59,420 nucleotides of DNA. Origin: Runella sp. Its GTDB lineage: Bacteria; Bacteroidota; Bacteroidia; Cytophagales; Spirosomataceae. The stretch covers positions 1 to 59,420 of the forward strand of contig NZ_JAIXST010000346.1 of NCBI RefSeq assembly GCF_027484545.1. The letters are read 5' to 3'. This document shows positions 50,642 through 59,420 of the stretch, piece by piece. Both the position numbers and the translations under genes were made by a program. Positions within the stretch are counted from its first letter, which is position 1. Each line of letters begins with the position of its first letter. The notes beneath the pieces were generated by a model. That model ran no database searches, was not told where the DNA came from, and saw only the letters and a program-made list of their open reading frames with translations.

Positions 50642-51070
50642 ATGATTTTATTTCTCGCTATGATACTGATTTTGATTTTTGTAAGTATTTCAATCTTACA
50701 CTTTTATTGGGCTTTTAGGGGCAAAAAATGGGGAAACTTTACCATTCCAACTAAAAGTAATGCTGCTAGCACTCCCCTTTTTAAACCAAGTTTCTTTGAA
50801 ACGTTGGTAGTAGCTGTTGGATTTTTAGTCTTTGTCTGGATTATTGGAATGAATGCCCAAGTATTCCCACTTGTCTGGATAACTAAAAACTATGTTACCT
50901 ATGCCACTTTTGGGATTGTATTTATTTTCCTGTTAAGAGCCATTGGTGAATTTAGATACATTGGATTTTTTAAAAGAATAAAGGATACGACATTCGGACA
51001 AATGGATAGCCGTTATTATTCGCCATTGTGCTTATTAATAGCAATTACTACTCTGATTATCAACACATAA
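50642..51070 (+). CDS. DUF3995 membrane protein
   Basis: 142 aa, four transmembrane helices, DUF3995-like. Helix 1 carries ISILHFYWAFRGKKWGNFTI, where the His-x-x-Trp and following Gly are the family's most recognisable feature; a later segment reads LLRAIGEFRYIGFFKR. The function is not known to me. It starts 16 bp after tetR and is probably cotranscribed with it, so its expression would follow the efflux regulator. Confidence 0.75.
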   Translation: MILFLAMILILIFVSISILHFYWAFRGKKWGNFTIPTKSNAASTPLFKPSFFETLVVAVGFLVFVWIIGMNAQVFPLVWITKNYVTYATFGIVFIFLLRAIGEFRYIGFFKRIKDTTFGQMDSRYYSPLCLLIAITTLIINT

Positions 51071-51132
51071 ACGCCTAATAACTATGAAAACTCACTCATC
51101 AATCTTCAATTAGCAGCCCCTTTTTTTGACTA

Positions 51133-51155
51133 ATTTTTGAACACTGTTTATTAAA
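51133..51155. promoter_or_regulatory. TetR operator-like site O2 upstream of tolC
   Basis: ATTTTTGAAC-act-GTTTATTAAA, matching O1 in 18 of 23 positions (right arm 9 of 10, left arm 6 of 10), 7 bp before the tolC ATG. A TTTG at 51125-51128 lies 20 bp before TATTAAAT, a weak promoter-like pair. Confidence 0.6.
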
Positions 51156-51161
51156 TAAGAC

Positions 51162-52514
51162 ATGATTAGATACTATTACCTACTGCTATTGCTGCTCAGT
51201 GGATTTGGGGCAACGGCACAACAATCAGCCATTCTGGATGCTTATGTTCAGGAAGGTCTACAAAACAATCTCGCTCTTAAACAGGAAGGGTTTGAAATTA
51301 CGAAGTCCATGGAAATAATCCAGCAGGCCAGGGCTTTATTTTACCCTAAAATCGCCTTTAATCCTACCTATTCACTGGCGGCAGGCGGACGACGTTTGGA
51401 GTTTCCTGTTGGAGATTTACTTAATCCCGTTTACAGCACGCTCAATCAGCTTACAAAAACAAGTAACTTTCCTCAAATTGATAACGTAAATCAACTACTG
51501 GCTCCCAACAATTTTCACGACACTAAATTTACTGTCCAGTACGCGATTTACAATCCTGAAATTCAGTACAACTACCTGATTCAAAAGACGCTGTTAAGTG
51601 CGCAGGAAGCTAAAAAGCGAGTGGTAGAAAACGAACTGCGCTACAACATTGAAGGGGCTTATTACCAATACATGCAAACATTGGAGGGATTGAAAATCTA
51701 CGCCAATGCTCAAAAAACCCTTCGTGAGTTGGTACGACTTAATCAAAAATTAGTAGCCAATAATGTGATTACCAAAGATGCAGTTTTTGGGGCAGAATAT
51801 GAGGTCAGTAAATTGGAACAACAGATAACGGTTACTGAAAAGAACCGTGAAATTGCAAAAGCTTACTTTAATTTCCTGTTGAACAAAGACTTAAGTGTTC
51901 CTATTCAGGTGGATTCTACCCTTACTAAAAGCGCAACTAATGTTGGCGATTTAACAAGCTTAGCACAAAACGCCATTTCGAATCGTCAAGAACTCAAGCA
52001 AATAGACCAGTCTATTTTAGCTTCACAAACGGCTGTTACTCTTAACGAAAAAGCAGCTAAAAGACCTTCACTTTTCATTGGTGGAAATACCGGTTTTCAG
52101 GGCTTCGGTTATACATTCTCAGGACAGGCTTATTTGGTAGCCCAAATCGGGTTGCAATGGGATTTGTTTAAAGGGTATGAACGAAAATCAAAAGTTCAGC
52201 AGTCCAAAATTCAAACTGAGCAGCTGCGCACCAAAAAATTGGAAGTGGAAAAACAGATCGAATTGCAAACCACACAGGCATTCTATGAACTGCAAGCTTC
52301 TCGTGAATCATTAAAATCCTTGGCCGACGGAGTGATTAAAGCCGAGCAATATTTCAAGGTTGTTGACAGTCGTTACCGCAATGGTAACGTACTCTTGATT
52401 GAATATGTTCGAGCGCAAAATGAATTGCTCAATGCGCAATTGCAGCAATCATTGGCTCAGTTTGATGTAATGATAAAACAATCACTTTTGGATAAAGTCG
52501 TAGCCGTAAAATAA
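51162..52514 (+). CDS. TolC-family outer-membrane efflux protein
   Basis: 450 aa, signal peptide to ~19 (LLLLLLSGFGATA-Q). Two repeats of long coiled-coil helices and short strand pairs as in outer-membrane efflux proteins: NNLALKQEGFEITKSMEIIQ (repeat 1), RQELKQIDQSILASQTAVTL (repeat 2) and late SRYRNGNVLLIEYVRAQNEL. It forms the trimeric outer-membrane duct of an RND pump. First gene of tolC-MFP-RND, with an operator-like site immediately upstream. Confidence 0.94.
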   Translation: MIRYYYLLLLLLSGFGATAQQSAILDAYVQEGLQNNLALKQEGFEITKSMEIIQQARALFYPKIAFNPTYSLAAGGRRLEFPVGDLLNPVYSTLNQLTKTSNFPQIDNVNQLLAPNNFHDTKFTVQYAIYNPEIQYNYLIQKTLLSAQEAKKRVVENELRYNIEGAYYQYMQTLEGLKIYANAQKTLRELVRLNQKLVANNVITKDAVFGAEYEVSKLEQQITVTEKNREIAKAYFNFLLNKDLSVPIQVDSTLTKSATNVGDLTSLAQNAISNRQELKQIDQSILASQTAVTLNEKAAKRPSLFIGGNTGFQGFGYTFSGQAYLVAQIGLQWDLFKGYERKSKVQQSKIQTEQLRTKKLEVEKQIELQTTQAFYELQASRESLKSLADGVIKAEQYFKVVDSRYRNGNVLLIEYVRAQNELLNAQLQQSLAQFDVMIKQSLLDKVVAVK

Positions 52515-52539
52515 AAGTCAGTTTTAAATTTTTAAACAC

Positions 52540-53589
52540 ATGAAACGATACATTTTCTTTTTATTCATCGCCGCTCTCGTCACTGCTTGCGGCGAAAAAG
52601 AAACTAAAAAACAGGAAACGGCATCTTCCGCCGAAGAAACGTTAATCCCAGTCCAATTATCCAAAATAGAATCGGTTAATCGCTCTGAAAGCATTGTAGC
52701 TTCTGGATTGATGGCCTCATCAGAAGAAGCTAAACTGTCTTTTAAAATCGGTGGCATTATTCAAAGTATTCACGTAAAAGAAGGTCAGAAAGTACGTAAA
52801 GGTCAGGTATTGGCTTCATTAAACATGACTGAAATTGACGCTCAGGTCAGTCAGTCAAAATACAGCGTTGAAAAGGCCGAACGTGATTTTAAGCGAGTGG
52901 AAAGTATGTACAAAGATACTGCCGCTACCCTTGAACAAATGCAAAATGCAACGACCGGTTTTGACGTAGCTAAACAGAATTTACAAATTGCTCAATTCAA
53001 CCGTTCCTACGCCCAAATCACTTCACCGATTGATGGAAATGTCATCAAAAAAATGGCCAATGAAGGAGAATTGACTGGACCAGGCACCCCGATTTTGTTT
53101 TTAACTTCCAATCGCCAGAGCGACTGGGTCGTGCGGATCGGGGTATCGGATAAAGACTGGGCGCGGCTCAAAGTGGGTGATAAAGCTACGGTCACCTTAG
53201 ACGCCTACCCTACCGAAACGTTTACAGGCAGCGTTACTAAGTTAGCGCCCGCTGCCGACCCGATGAACAAGCTCTACGAAATTGAAGTCCGGATCGGTTC
53301 TAATGGAAAGCGGTTTGCCTCCGGTCTATTTGCCAAAGTGGAACTGAAACCTGTACAAAATCGCAATTATACCATGGTACCCATTGAGGCGATTGTAGAA
53401 GGAAACGGAAAGGATGCTTTTGTATACGTCTTGGATGATTCACGGAAAAAAGTAAAACGAATGCCCATTCAAATTGGCTTCGTTGACGGAGATAAAGTAT
53501 TGGTAACAAATGGGTTAAATAACGTATCGGAGGTAATTACTTCAGGAAGTGCTTTTTTGACCGAGACTTCTTCTGTGGTGGTAAAATAA
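52540..53589 (+). CDS. RND efflux periplasmic adaptor (membrane-fusion lipoprotein)
   Basis: 349 aa. Lipoprotein signal with lipobox VTAC (Cys17). Lipoyl/biotinyl-like halves flank an alpha-hairpin (LSFKIGGIIQSIHVKEGQKV, then ITSPIDGNVIKKMANEGELT), followed by a beta-barrel domain (VGDKATVTLDAYPTETFTGS) and a membrane-proximal domain (YTMVPIEAIVEGNGKDAFVY). It bridges the inner-membrane pump and TolC. The gene lies 25 bp after tolC and 18 bp before the RND gene. Confidence 0.94.
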   Translation: MKRYIFFLFIAALVTACGEKETKKQETASSAEETLIPVQLSKIESVNRSESIVASGLMASSEEAKLSFKIGGIIQSIHVKEGQKVRKGQVLASLNMTEIDAQVSQSKYSVEKAERDFKRVESMYKDTAATLEQMQNATTGFDVAKQNLQIAQFNRSYAQITSPIDGNVIKKMANEGELTGPGTPILFLTSNRQSDWVVRIGVSDKDWARLKVGDKATVTLDAYPTETFTGSVTKLAPAADPMNKLYEIEVRIGSNGKRFASGLFAKVELKPVQNRNYTMVPIEAIVEGNGKDAFVYVLDDSRKKVKRMPIQIGFVDGDKVLVTNGLNNVSEVITSGSAFLTETSSVVVK

Positions 53590-53607
53590 TCTAATCATTC
53601 TTTCAAA

Positions 53608-56600
53608 ATGAATTTATCAGAATTTTCCGTCAAAAACTGGCAGTTTATGCTGGTGATGTTTGTGGGTGTGGTCGCCTTGGGGCTCAACTCTCTTTTTAAA
53701 ATGCCACGCGCCGAAGATCCAACCTTTGAGGCTCCCACTTTTATTATCTCTGTTATCTATCCGGGCACCGACCCCAAAGACATGGAAGAATTGGTGGTTG
53801 ACCCCGTTGAAAAACGCCTAAACGAATTAAAAGACGTTAGAAATATTCGTACAACCATCGACGACGGCTTGGCTGTATTTATGCTGGAATACGACTATTC
53901 AGTGGACAACGATGAAAAAAAGCAGGAAATCGCCCGCGAAGTAAACTCCATACGAGGTATTTTACCTACCGACATTTTCGATATTCACTATTTTCAGTTT
54001 GACCCTGGATTGGTAAATATTGTACAAGTTGCCTTGGTCTCAGAAGTAGCCTCTTACAAAGAAATGGCTGATTATTCTGAAAAATTGCGGAAGGTTCTGG
54101 AGAAGAATAAAGACCTGCGAGGCGTCAAAGACTACGGTTTTCCCAAAGAAAACGTACGAATTTCGCTCAACGTTGAAAAAATGGCGCAGGAAGGCATTGC
54201 CATCAATCGAGTACTGGGCGCATTACAGGCTGAAAATCTTAATATTCCTGCGGGAAGCGTACAGGAAGGTGCAAGAAGATTTAACGTAAAAACCAGTGGT
54301 GATTATGAGTCGCTGGAGCAAATGCGTAACACCATAGTTTCGACCAACGGCCAGAAAATCATTTACTTACGAGATATAGCTGAGGTTGATTTTAACTACG
54401 AAGAAGAAACAAATCTTACTCGCCTCAATGGCCGACGGGCTGTACTGGTAGTTGCTGCCCAAAAAACGGGAAAAAACATTACCGAAACGGGAACAAAACT
54501 GAATCTCAGTCTAACGGAATTTGAAAAGACGATGCCGAAGCACATCAAAATGATAAAATATTTTGACCAATCGGTAAGTGTGGACAAGCGTTTAAGTCGT
54601 TTTGCCAAAGATTTCGGAATTGCTATCTTGTTGGTTGCGCTTACATTGCTACCGCTCGGATTAAGAGCTGCCTTGGTAGTAATGATTTCTATTCCGCTGT
54701 CGCTTGCCATTGGACTTACAGCTGTCAACTATCTGGGTTACAGCATCAATCAGTTGAGTGTAGTAGGCTTAATCGTGGCTTTGGGGATTTTAGTGGATGA
54801 CTCTATTGTGGTGGTTGAAAACATTGAGCGATGGATGCGGGATGGTTTCTCCAAAAGAGATGCGGCTATCAAGGCAACCAAACAAATTACGTTGGCCGTG
54901 ATTGGTTGTACAGTAACCTTAGTATTAGCGTTTTTACCTCTCATGTTTTTACCCGAAGCATCGGGAGATTTTATTCGAAGCCTTCCTACAGCGGTGGTGA
55001 TGACCATTGTAGCCTCCATGTTAGTATCGCTTACCATCGTTCCTTTTTTGAGTAGCCGTTTATTGGAAAGCAATCACAATCCAGAAGGGAATATCTTCTT
55101 ACGGGCATTGAAAAAAGTGATTTCAGGTTCCTACAGTCGTTTGCTCAATTGGGCTTTACGCCACCCTTTGCCTACGCTTTTATTTGCCGGATTGATTTTT
55201 GGGGCATCATTGACTATTCCCAAACAAATCGGTTTTGCTTTGTTTCCTAAATCAGAGAAACCTATGTTTCGGATTACGTTTGAAACTCCGGAAGGAAGTA
55301 GCCTGACCGAAACCAACCGCGTATCACGCGTTATTGAAAATGAGTTGAAACGCCATCCGGAAGTCAAATACTTTTCAACGAGTGTTGGCCGTGGCGTTCC
55401 CCGTATGTATTACAATGTGATTGAGCGTTCAGAGTCAAGCAATTATGCCGAGGTTTTTGTGCAACTTCAGGATGAGATTCACCCTCCCGAAAAAATTAAA
55501 ATTATCGACCAACTGCGCGAACGCTTGCGTTACGTACCCAATGCCAACGTAGAAGTAGTGGATTTTGAACAGGGGCCCAACACGGAAGCTCCAGTAGCCA
55601 TTCGGGTTTTGGGTGAAGACCTCGAAAAACTGCGCATCGTAGCTGCCGATGTGGAAAAAATCTTAAAAGACACACCGGGTACGATTTATGTTAAAAATCC
55701 ACTTACCACCCGTCGAACTGATTTACGCGTTAAAATCAATAAAGAAAAAGCGGGTCTTTTGGGCCTGTCAATAGCGGACATCAACCGTACCGTTCGGTTA
55801 GCCATTGCGGGGCTCAATATTGGCACGTTTAAAGATGCCACGGGCGATGATTATAACATTAACGTAACTTTACCGAAAGGGAGAACCACCACACCTGAGG
55901 TTCTTAATAACCTGTACGTAAACACATTGACAGGCCCAGCAATTCCTCTACGACAGATAGCTGAAATACAATTTGAAACTTCTACCAACCAAATTCGCCA
56001 CTTCGACCGTGACCGTTTTGTGACCATATCGGCTTTTGTAAAAAGCGGTTATTTAGTTGACAATGTGTACAATGAGATTTTGGCCAAACTTGAAAAATAT
56101 AAACTCCCGAACGATTTCAGTTATAAAGCAGCAGGAGAACTGGAAGCTCGCGAGAAATCATTTGGCGGCTTAGGTACCATCATTTTGATTACGGCCTTTG
56201 GTTTCCTCGGTGTGTTAATTTTGGAATTTGGAACCTTCAAAAGTTCATTGATTGTACTTTCCGTGATTCCGTTAGGTATCATTGGAGCTTTTACCATGCT
56301 TTGGATTGTGGGCTATCCGCTTTCTTTTGTCGCCGTCATTGGCTTAATTGCTTTGATTGGAATTGAGGTCAAAAACTCCATCTTACTTGTTGACTTTACC
56401 AATCAACTGCGAGAAGAAGGACGACCTCTCATTGAAGCCATTCAGGAAGCGGGCGAGATTCGTTTTGTCCCGATTGTATTGACTTCGCTCACAGCGATTG
56501 GCGGTTTGATTCCGCTCGCCATCGAAGGCAATCCGCTTTATTCTCCTTTGGCTTGGGTTTTGATTGGCGGTTTGATTAGTTCTACTTTGCTATCACGGAT

Positions 56601-56670
56601 TGTAACCCCCGTTTTATATCGCTTAATTCCGCCACGGGTAGAGGTGACAGTAAATGAGGAACAACAATAA
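53608..56670 (+). CDS. RND-family efflux transporter
   Basis: 1020 aa, two copies of one-plus-five transmembrane helices with large periplasmic loops (~40-330 and ~560-860), the AcrB/MexB layout. The transmembrane-4 proton-relay pair is LGILVDDSIVVVENIERWMR (Asp-Asp). The N-terminus NLSEFSVKNWQFMLVMFVGV and motif FMLEYDYSVDNDEKKQEIAR resemble the shorter AcrB/NolG relatives common in Bacteroidota. Heavy-metal (CzcA-type) substrates are less likely because the metal motif is not evident. It drives proton-coupled export; the actual drug or lipid is unknown. Confidence 0.94.
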   Translation: MNLSEFSVKNWQFMLVMFVGVVALGLNSLFKMPRAEDPTFEAPTFIISVIYPGTDPKDMEELVVDPVEKRLNELKDVRNIRTTIDDGLAVFMLEYDYSVDNDEKKQEIAREVNSIRGILPTDIFDIHYFQFDPGLVNIVQVALVSEVASYKEMADYSEKLRKVLEKNKDLRGVKDYGFPKENVRISLNVEKMAQEGIAINRVLGALQAENLNIPAGSVQEGARRFNVKTSGDYESLEQMRNTIVSTNGQKIIYLRDIAEVDFNYEEETNLTRLNGRRAVLVVAAQKTGKNITETGTKLNLSLTEFEKTMPKHIKMIKYFDQSVSVDKRLSRFAKDFGIAILLVALTLLPLGLRAALVVMISIPLSLAIGLTAVNYLGYSINQLSVVGLIVALGILVDDSIVVVENIERWMRDGFSKRDAAIKATKQITLAVIGCTVTLVLAFLPLMFLPEASGDFIRSLPTAVVMTIVASMLVSLTIVPFLSSRLLESNHNPEGNIFLRALKKVISGSYSRLLNWALRHPLPTLLFAGLIFGASLTIPKQIGFALFPKSEKPMFRITFETPEGSSLTETNRVSRVIENELKRHPEVKYFSTSVGRGVPRMYYNVIERSESSNYAEVFVQLQDEIHPPEKIKIIDQLRERLRYVPNANVEVVDFEQGPNTEAPVAIRVLGEDLEKLRIVAADVEKILKDTPGTIYVKNPLTTRRTDLRVKINKEKAGLLGLSIADINRTVRLAIAGLNIGTFKDATGDDYNINVTLPKGRTTTPEVLNNLYVNTLTGPAIPLRQIAEIQFETSTNQIRHFDRDRFVTISAFVKSGYLVDNVYNEILAKLEKYKLPNDFSYKAAGELEAREKSFGGLGTIILITAFGFLGVLILEFGTFKSSLIVLSVIPLGIIGAFTMLWIVGYPLSFVAVIGLIALIGIEVKNSILLVDFTNQLREEGRPLIEAIQEAGEIRFVPIVLTSLTAIGGLIPLAIEGNPLYSPLAWVLIGGLISSTLLSRIVTPVLYRLIPPRVEVTVNEEQQ

Positions 56671-56687
56671 AAATCTCTTGATTATTT

Positions 56688-56723
56688 TAACCATGAAAAT
56701 TGCAAATTTGATTTTCATGGTTA
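56688..56723. terminator. Bidirectional hairpin between the RND and M20 genes
   Basis: A perfect 13-bp stem TAACCATGAAAAT/ATTTTCATGGTTA (56688-56700, 56711-56723) with a 10-nt loop between two convergent genes (ends at 56670 and 56734). The T-runs are short, so termination may be modest. Confidence 0.65.
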
Positions 56724-56733
56724 GAATACTTGA

Positions 56734-58191
56734 TTAACTTCCCTTGACCAACTCCACATAAAACTTTACCACATTCTTAAAATCCTCAATACTGATTCGC
56801 TCATTAGTCCCATGAGGGCGTTTGAGATCTTCCTCATTCATCCGCACGGGCATAAAACGGTAAAGATTGGTGCACACTTTTCTGTAATACCGTGCATCAG
56901 TTGCCCCTACGACCAAATAGGGTGCTACGATAGCATCCGGGAAACAACTTTTAATGGTTCTATGCAGTGTCCGAAAACCTACCGAAGCTGTATCAGAAAC
57001 AGGAGACGGCTCTGAATCAAATTGTTTCAAAACCTCTATTTTAATTCGGTCGTTATCAATTACTTTTCTAACATACTCCTCCACTCCCCTGACCGAATCC
57101 CCGGGTAAAATCCGAAAATTTATTTTGGCTACGGCCTCCACCGGCAACACATTATCTTTTACTCCGGCATGAATTACCGTTGGAGCAATACTTGTTCTCA
57201 TTATAGCATTTCCGGCATTGGTTTTAGCCATAATATTGATAATGACGGATTTCAATAACCAGCGATTGGCCATGGCCAATTTGGTTCCGAAAGGCATTTC
57301 ATCGGCAAGATAGTCTTGTAAATAACTCGCGCCTCCTTCCAAACGAGCCGGGAACGGTTTCTTTTGCAACTTGTCAATCGCTTCGGCTAACATTCCGATA
57401 CTAGTTTGTGGGGGCGGCATAGATGAGTGTCCACCCTCTCCCATGGAAGTCAATTGCAATGTTGTATATCCTTTTTCGGCTACCCCAATCAGCGCGATGG
57501 ATTTATTGATTCCCGAAACACCATCTGTTTTGATGGTACCGCCTTCGTCCATGACATATTCCAATTGAACTTTACGGCTTTCAAGTAAAGCGGCTATCTG
57601 TTGTGCCCCGTATCGTCCCGAAATCTCCTCATCGTGCCCGAAAGCCAAATAAAAAGTACGATTGGGTTGGTAATTTTGCTTCAACAAATACTCTACTGCT
57701 TCCAAAACCCCAATTACTGTCACTTTATCATCGAGCGTGCCACGCCCATACACAAATCCCTCGGCAATATCGCCCGCAAAAGGTTGGTGCTTCCACATTT
57801 TTTCGGTGCCCTGTACCATGGGTACTACATCATAATGACCCATTAAAAGGGCGGGTTTCAAAGAAGTATTTTTCCCATTCCACTGATACAATAGCCCATA
57901 CGTATTAACACGCTCAAATTTCAAACGGCTATGAACCAAAGGATAGGTTTTGGCCAAATAGCCCACAAATTTCTCGAACTGAGTACTATCCATCAGCGAC
58001 AGATCTTCAAAAGAAACGGTTCGAATTTTAACCGCGTCGGATAAATGGACAATGGCTGAATCACTGATGGTCAGAGCCGCAGCAGGGGTAACACCAAGCA
58101 TCTGTTTAGACGAAATCCGAAACGTATTGAATAACAAAACGACAATTAGCAGAAGAAGCGCAAACGCTATAAGACGCAGGATTTTTTTCAT
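56734..58191 (-). CDS. M20-family metallopeptidase (PM20D1-like)
   Basis: 485 aa. N-terminal hydrophobic helix (~5-23) as signal or anchor. Dizinc ligands are visible: PALLMGHYDVVPM (His), GRGTLDDKVTVIGVLEAVEY (bridging Asp), FGHDEEISGRYGA (catalytic Glu-Glu), EYVMDEGG (Asp/Glu) and a C-terminal His in KRPHGTNERIS. The lid domain starts near GVAEKGYTTLQL. It should hydrolyse peptide or N-acyl-amino-acid bonds in the periplasm. Length and the large size match PM20D1/CPS1-type enzymes rather than DapE. It lies 45 bp after folA. Confidence 0.9.
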   Translation of the reverse strand: MKKILRLIAFALLLLIVVLLFNTFRISSKQMLGVTPAAALTISDSAIVHLSDAVKIRTVSFEDLSLMDSTQFEKFVGYLAKTYPLVHSRLKFERVNTYGLLYQWNGKNTSLKPALLMGHYDVVPMVQGTEKMWKHQPFAGDIAEGFVYGRGTLDDKVTVIGVLEAVEYLLKQNYQPNRTFYLAFGHDEEISGRYGAQQIAALLESRKVQLEYVMDEGGTIKTDGVSGINKSIALIGVAEKGYTTLQLTSMGEGGHSSMPPPQTSIGMLAEAIDKLQKKPFPARLEGGASYLQDYLADEMPFGTKLAMANRWLLKSVIINIMAKTNAGNAIMRTSIAPTVIHAGVKDNVLPVEAVAKINFRILPGDSVRGVEEYVRKVIDNDRIKIEVLKQFDSEPSPVSDTASVGFRTLHRTIKSCFPDAIVAPYLVVGATDARYYRKVCTNLYRFMPVRMNEEDLKRPHGTNERISIEDFKNVVKFYVELVKGS

Positions 58192-58236
58192 GAAAAAGAT
58201 ACGAACCGTCTGTCCGTGACTAAGGTTAGGTATATG

Positions 58237-58728
58237 CTATTTACGAACTAATTCCACAAAATCAAATGCTATTGCGTGTTTTTCGTCACTTGTGTGGTGA
58301 AGGCGGCTTTCTTCCTGCCAATATTCAATATCAGGAATGGTAAAGTAAGCGTCGCCCTCAAAATCAGCCCGTACCTCCGTCAAATAAATTTTATCAGCAA
58401 TAGGTAGCGTAAGTCGGTAAATTTCGGCCCCTCCTATCACAAAGACTTCTTCTGTATCCGTTTTTTGGGCTACTTCCACAGCTTCCTCTATTGAATTTAC
58501 AACCAATACTCCTTCCATACACCACTCTTTGCTCCGAGTAATGACAATTGAAGTACGGTTAGGCAGAGGCTTCCCAATGGAATCAAACGTCTTGCGCCCC
58601 ATAATGATGGGATGGCCCGTTGTGAGGCGTTTGAATTGTTTCAAATCATCGGGTAAACGCCAAATCAGTTGATTATCACGGCCAATAACACCGTTTTGGG
58701 CAGCAGCTACAATAAGGGAGATTTTCAA
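58237..58728 (-). CDS. folA: Dihydrofolate reductase
   Basis: 163 aa, full family length. ISLIVAAAQNGVIGRDNQLI (N-terminal strand and loop), WRLPDDLKQFKRLTTGHPII (substrate Asp at ~27), MGRKTFDSIGKPLPNRTSIV (NADPH-binding) and EVFVIGGAEIY (GG pair) are all present. It reduces dihydrofolate to tetrahydrofolate with NADPH in the cytoplasm. It lies upstream of the M20 gene on the same strand. thyA, a frequent neighbour, is not seen in the window. Confidence 0.96.
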   Translation of the reverse strand: MKISLIVAAAQNGVIGRDNQLIWRLPDDLKQFKRLTTGHPIIMGRKTFDSIGKPLPNRTSIVITRSKEWCMEGVLVVNSIEEAVEVAQKTDTEEVFVIGGAEIYRLTLPIADKIYLTEVRADFEGDAYFTIPDIEYWQEESRLHHTSDEKHAIAFDFVELVRK

Positions 58729-58769
58729 GGTTTATAGTTTATAGTAACCGATAACTCATTTTTTCATCA

Positions 58770-59354
58770 TTACTCCATTTCTAAAATATCAATCAATACC
58801 ACTTCAAAATCTATCAGAACATCTTCTCCTACTAATTTTTCAGCAAATGGTTTGGTTTCAGGAACCAAATTGGGTCGAAAAATATAGGTTTGTTGCTCAC
58901 TCATTGACACCAGCCAGCCCAATCGTACGCCATTTGAAATCCACTTCACCATTTTTTGCTTTAAATCTTCCAAATTATCCGTATCAGACTCCAGTTCCAA
59001 TACAAAATCAGGGGCCAAATAGGGAAACGATTTTTTTTCTGCCGTTGATAATTGATTCCAATGCTCTTTATGAATCCAAGCCACATCAGGCGCACGCATG
59101 GATTTATCGGCTAAGAAAAACCCTCCATTGGAATCGATGACTTTCCCCGCTTTGGTACGTCGATTCCAGATAACAAATTCGCCATTGAGTTCACTGTTAT
59201 TAGAGCTTGTAAGTAAATGAGTAGGAGACATATTGATAAATAGTTGACCAAATTCATCTCGTTCTACCCTTAAATCAGGGTTTGATAGACAAAACGTTGC
59301 CAATTCAGTGTCGGTGAATTGCTCGCGGATGGGAATGTGAAGTGGAATAATCAT
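58770..59354 (-). CDS. Uma2-family PD-(D/E)xK nuclease-like protein (second copy)
   Basis: 194 aa from the ATG at 59354. The frame opens at 59393, but that ATG coincides with a TATATTTG promoter box. Uma2 features: NPDLRVERDEFGQLFINMSP, catalytic Asp in MRAPDVAWIHKEHW, and the Glu-x-Glu/Lys region PDFVLELESDTDNLEDLKQK, MVKWISNGVRLGWLVSM. It is clearly more divergent than a simple duplicate of the 28703 gene. The role is not known to me. It precedes folA by 41 bp on the same strand. Confidence 0.87.
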   Translation of the reverse strand: MIIPLHIPIREQFTDTELATFCLSNPDLRVERDEFGQLFINMSPTHLLTSSNNSELNGEFVIWNRRTKAGKVIDSNGGFFLADKSMRAPDVAWIHKEHWNQLSTAEKKSFPYLAPDFVLELESDTDNLEDLKQKMVKWISNGVRLGWLVSMSEQQTYIFRPNLVPETKPFAEKLVGEDVLIDFEVVLIDILEME

Positions 59355-59390
59355 GAGACAGCAACGATTAGGATTCTCCAAATAGTTGAA

Positions 59391-59398
59391 CAAATATA
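59391..59398 (-). promoter_or_regulatory. -7 box (TATATTTG) of the second Uma2 gene
   Basis: On the minus strand this reads TATATTTG, a full TAnnTTTG match 37-44 bp before the ATG at 59354. The -33 element would fall at or past the window edge, so it cannot be checked. Confidence 0.45.
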
Positions 59399-59420
59399 GA
59401 GAATGATTCCCTATTTTTGC

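Overview
The window looks like a chromosomal segment of a Bacteroidota bacterium, most likely order Cytophagales (Runella/Emticicia/Dyadobacter-like; genus not decidable by eye). The evidence is a type IX secretion (T9SS) cargo with a type B C-terminal sorting domain beside a PorP/SprF-family protein, a complete alternative complex III (act) plus caa3-type oxidase cluster in Cytophagales order, Bacteroidota-type promoters (TTG-N19/20-TAnnTTTG), and no conspicuous Shine-Dalgarno sequences.

Layout. (1) 1-4034: the 5' end of a glycosyltransferase gene, then a small cassette made of a TlpA-like thioredoxin protein, a 66-residue six-cysteine peptide with a double-glycine leader, and a C39-like/VKOR/thioredoxin fusion. 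A divergent XRE regulator with a (Asp-Thr)9 tract follows. A nested perfect palindrome lies in the control region, and two GC-rich palindromic elements sit in frame inside the VKOR gene. (2) 4116-18832: a surface-adhesin module with a PorE-like OmpA protein, a PorP/SprF protein and a giant (up to 3741 aa) SdrD-B/DUF11/Ig-repeat T9SS adhesin. (3) 19312-25689: a beta-propeller/outer-membrane-barrel protein with an inactive peptidase-like head, a DAO-type oxidoreductase, cmk, an outer-membrane barrel protein and a TM2 protein. (4) 25724-28566: a tightly coupled four-gene envelope operon (LolA-like, exported YidD, two TPR/TM2-like proteins). (5) 28703-30130: Uma2 nuclease and prmC. (6) 30237-46850: one long minus-strand respiratory operon, actABCDEF-ctaCDAB-two subunit III genes-subunit IV-SCO-like-DUF420-small membrane protein. 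(7) 47145-49780: tRNA-Cys, rpsA and an HNH endonuclease. (8) 50008-56670: TetR regulator, DUF3995 protein and a TolC/MFP/RND efflux operon with two copies of a palindromic operator. (9) 56734-59354: M20 peptidase, folA and a second Uma2 gene.

How the genes work together. The act/cta operon would move electrons from menaquinol through ActABCDEF to a cytochrome c and on to the aa3-type oxidase; ctaA and ctaB make its heme A. The adhesin module fits the sprB/sprF pattern, in which a giant type B cargo is exported and attached with help from a PorP/SprF barrel. The first cassette is the best candidate for a poorly described system: a disulfide-rich exported peptide with its own oxidative-folding enzymes and regulator. 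The exported-YidD operon is the second.
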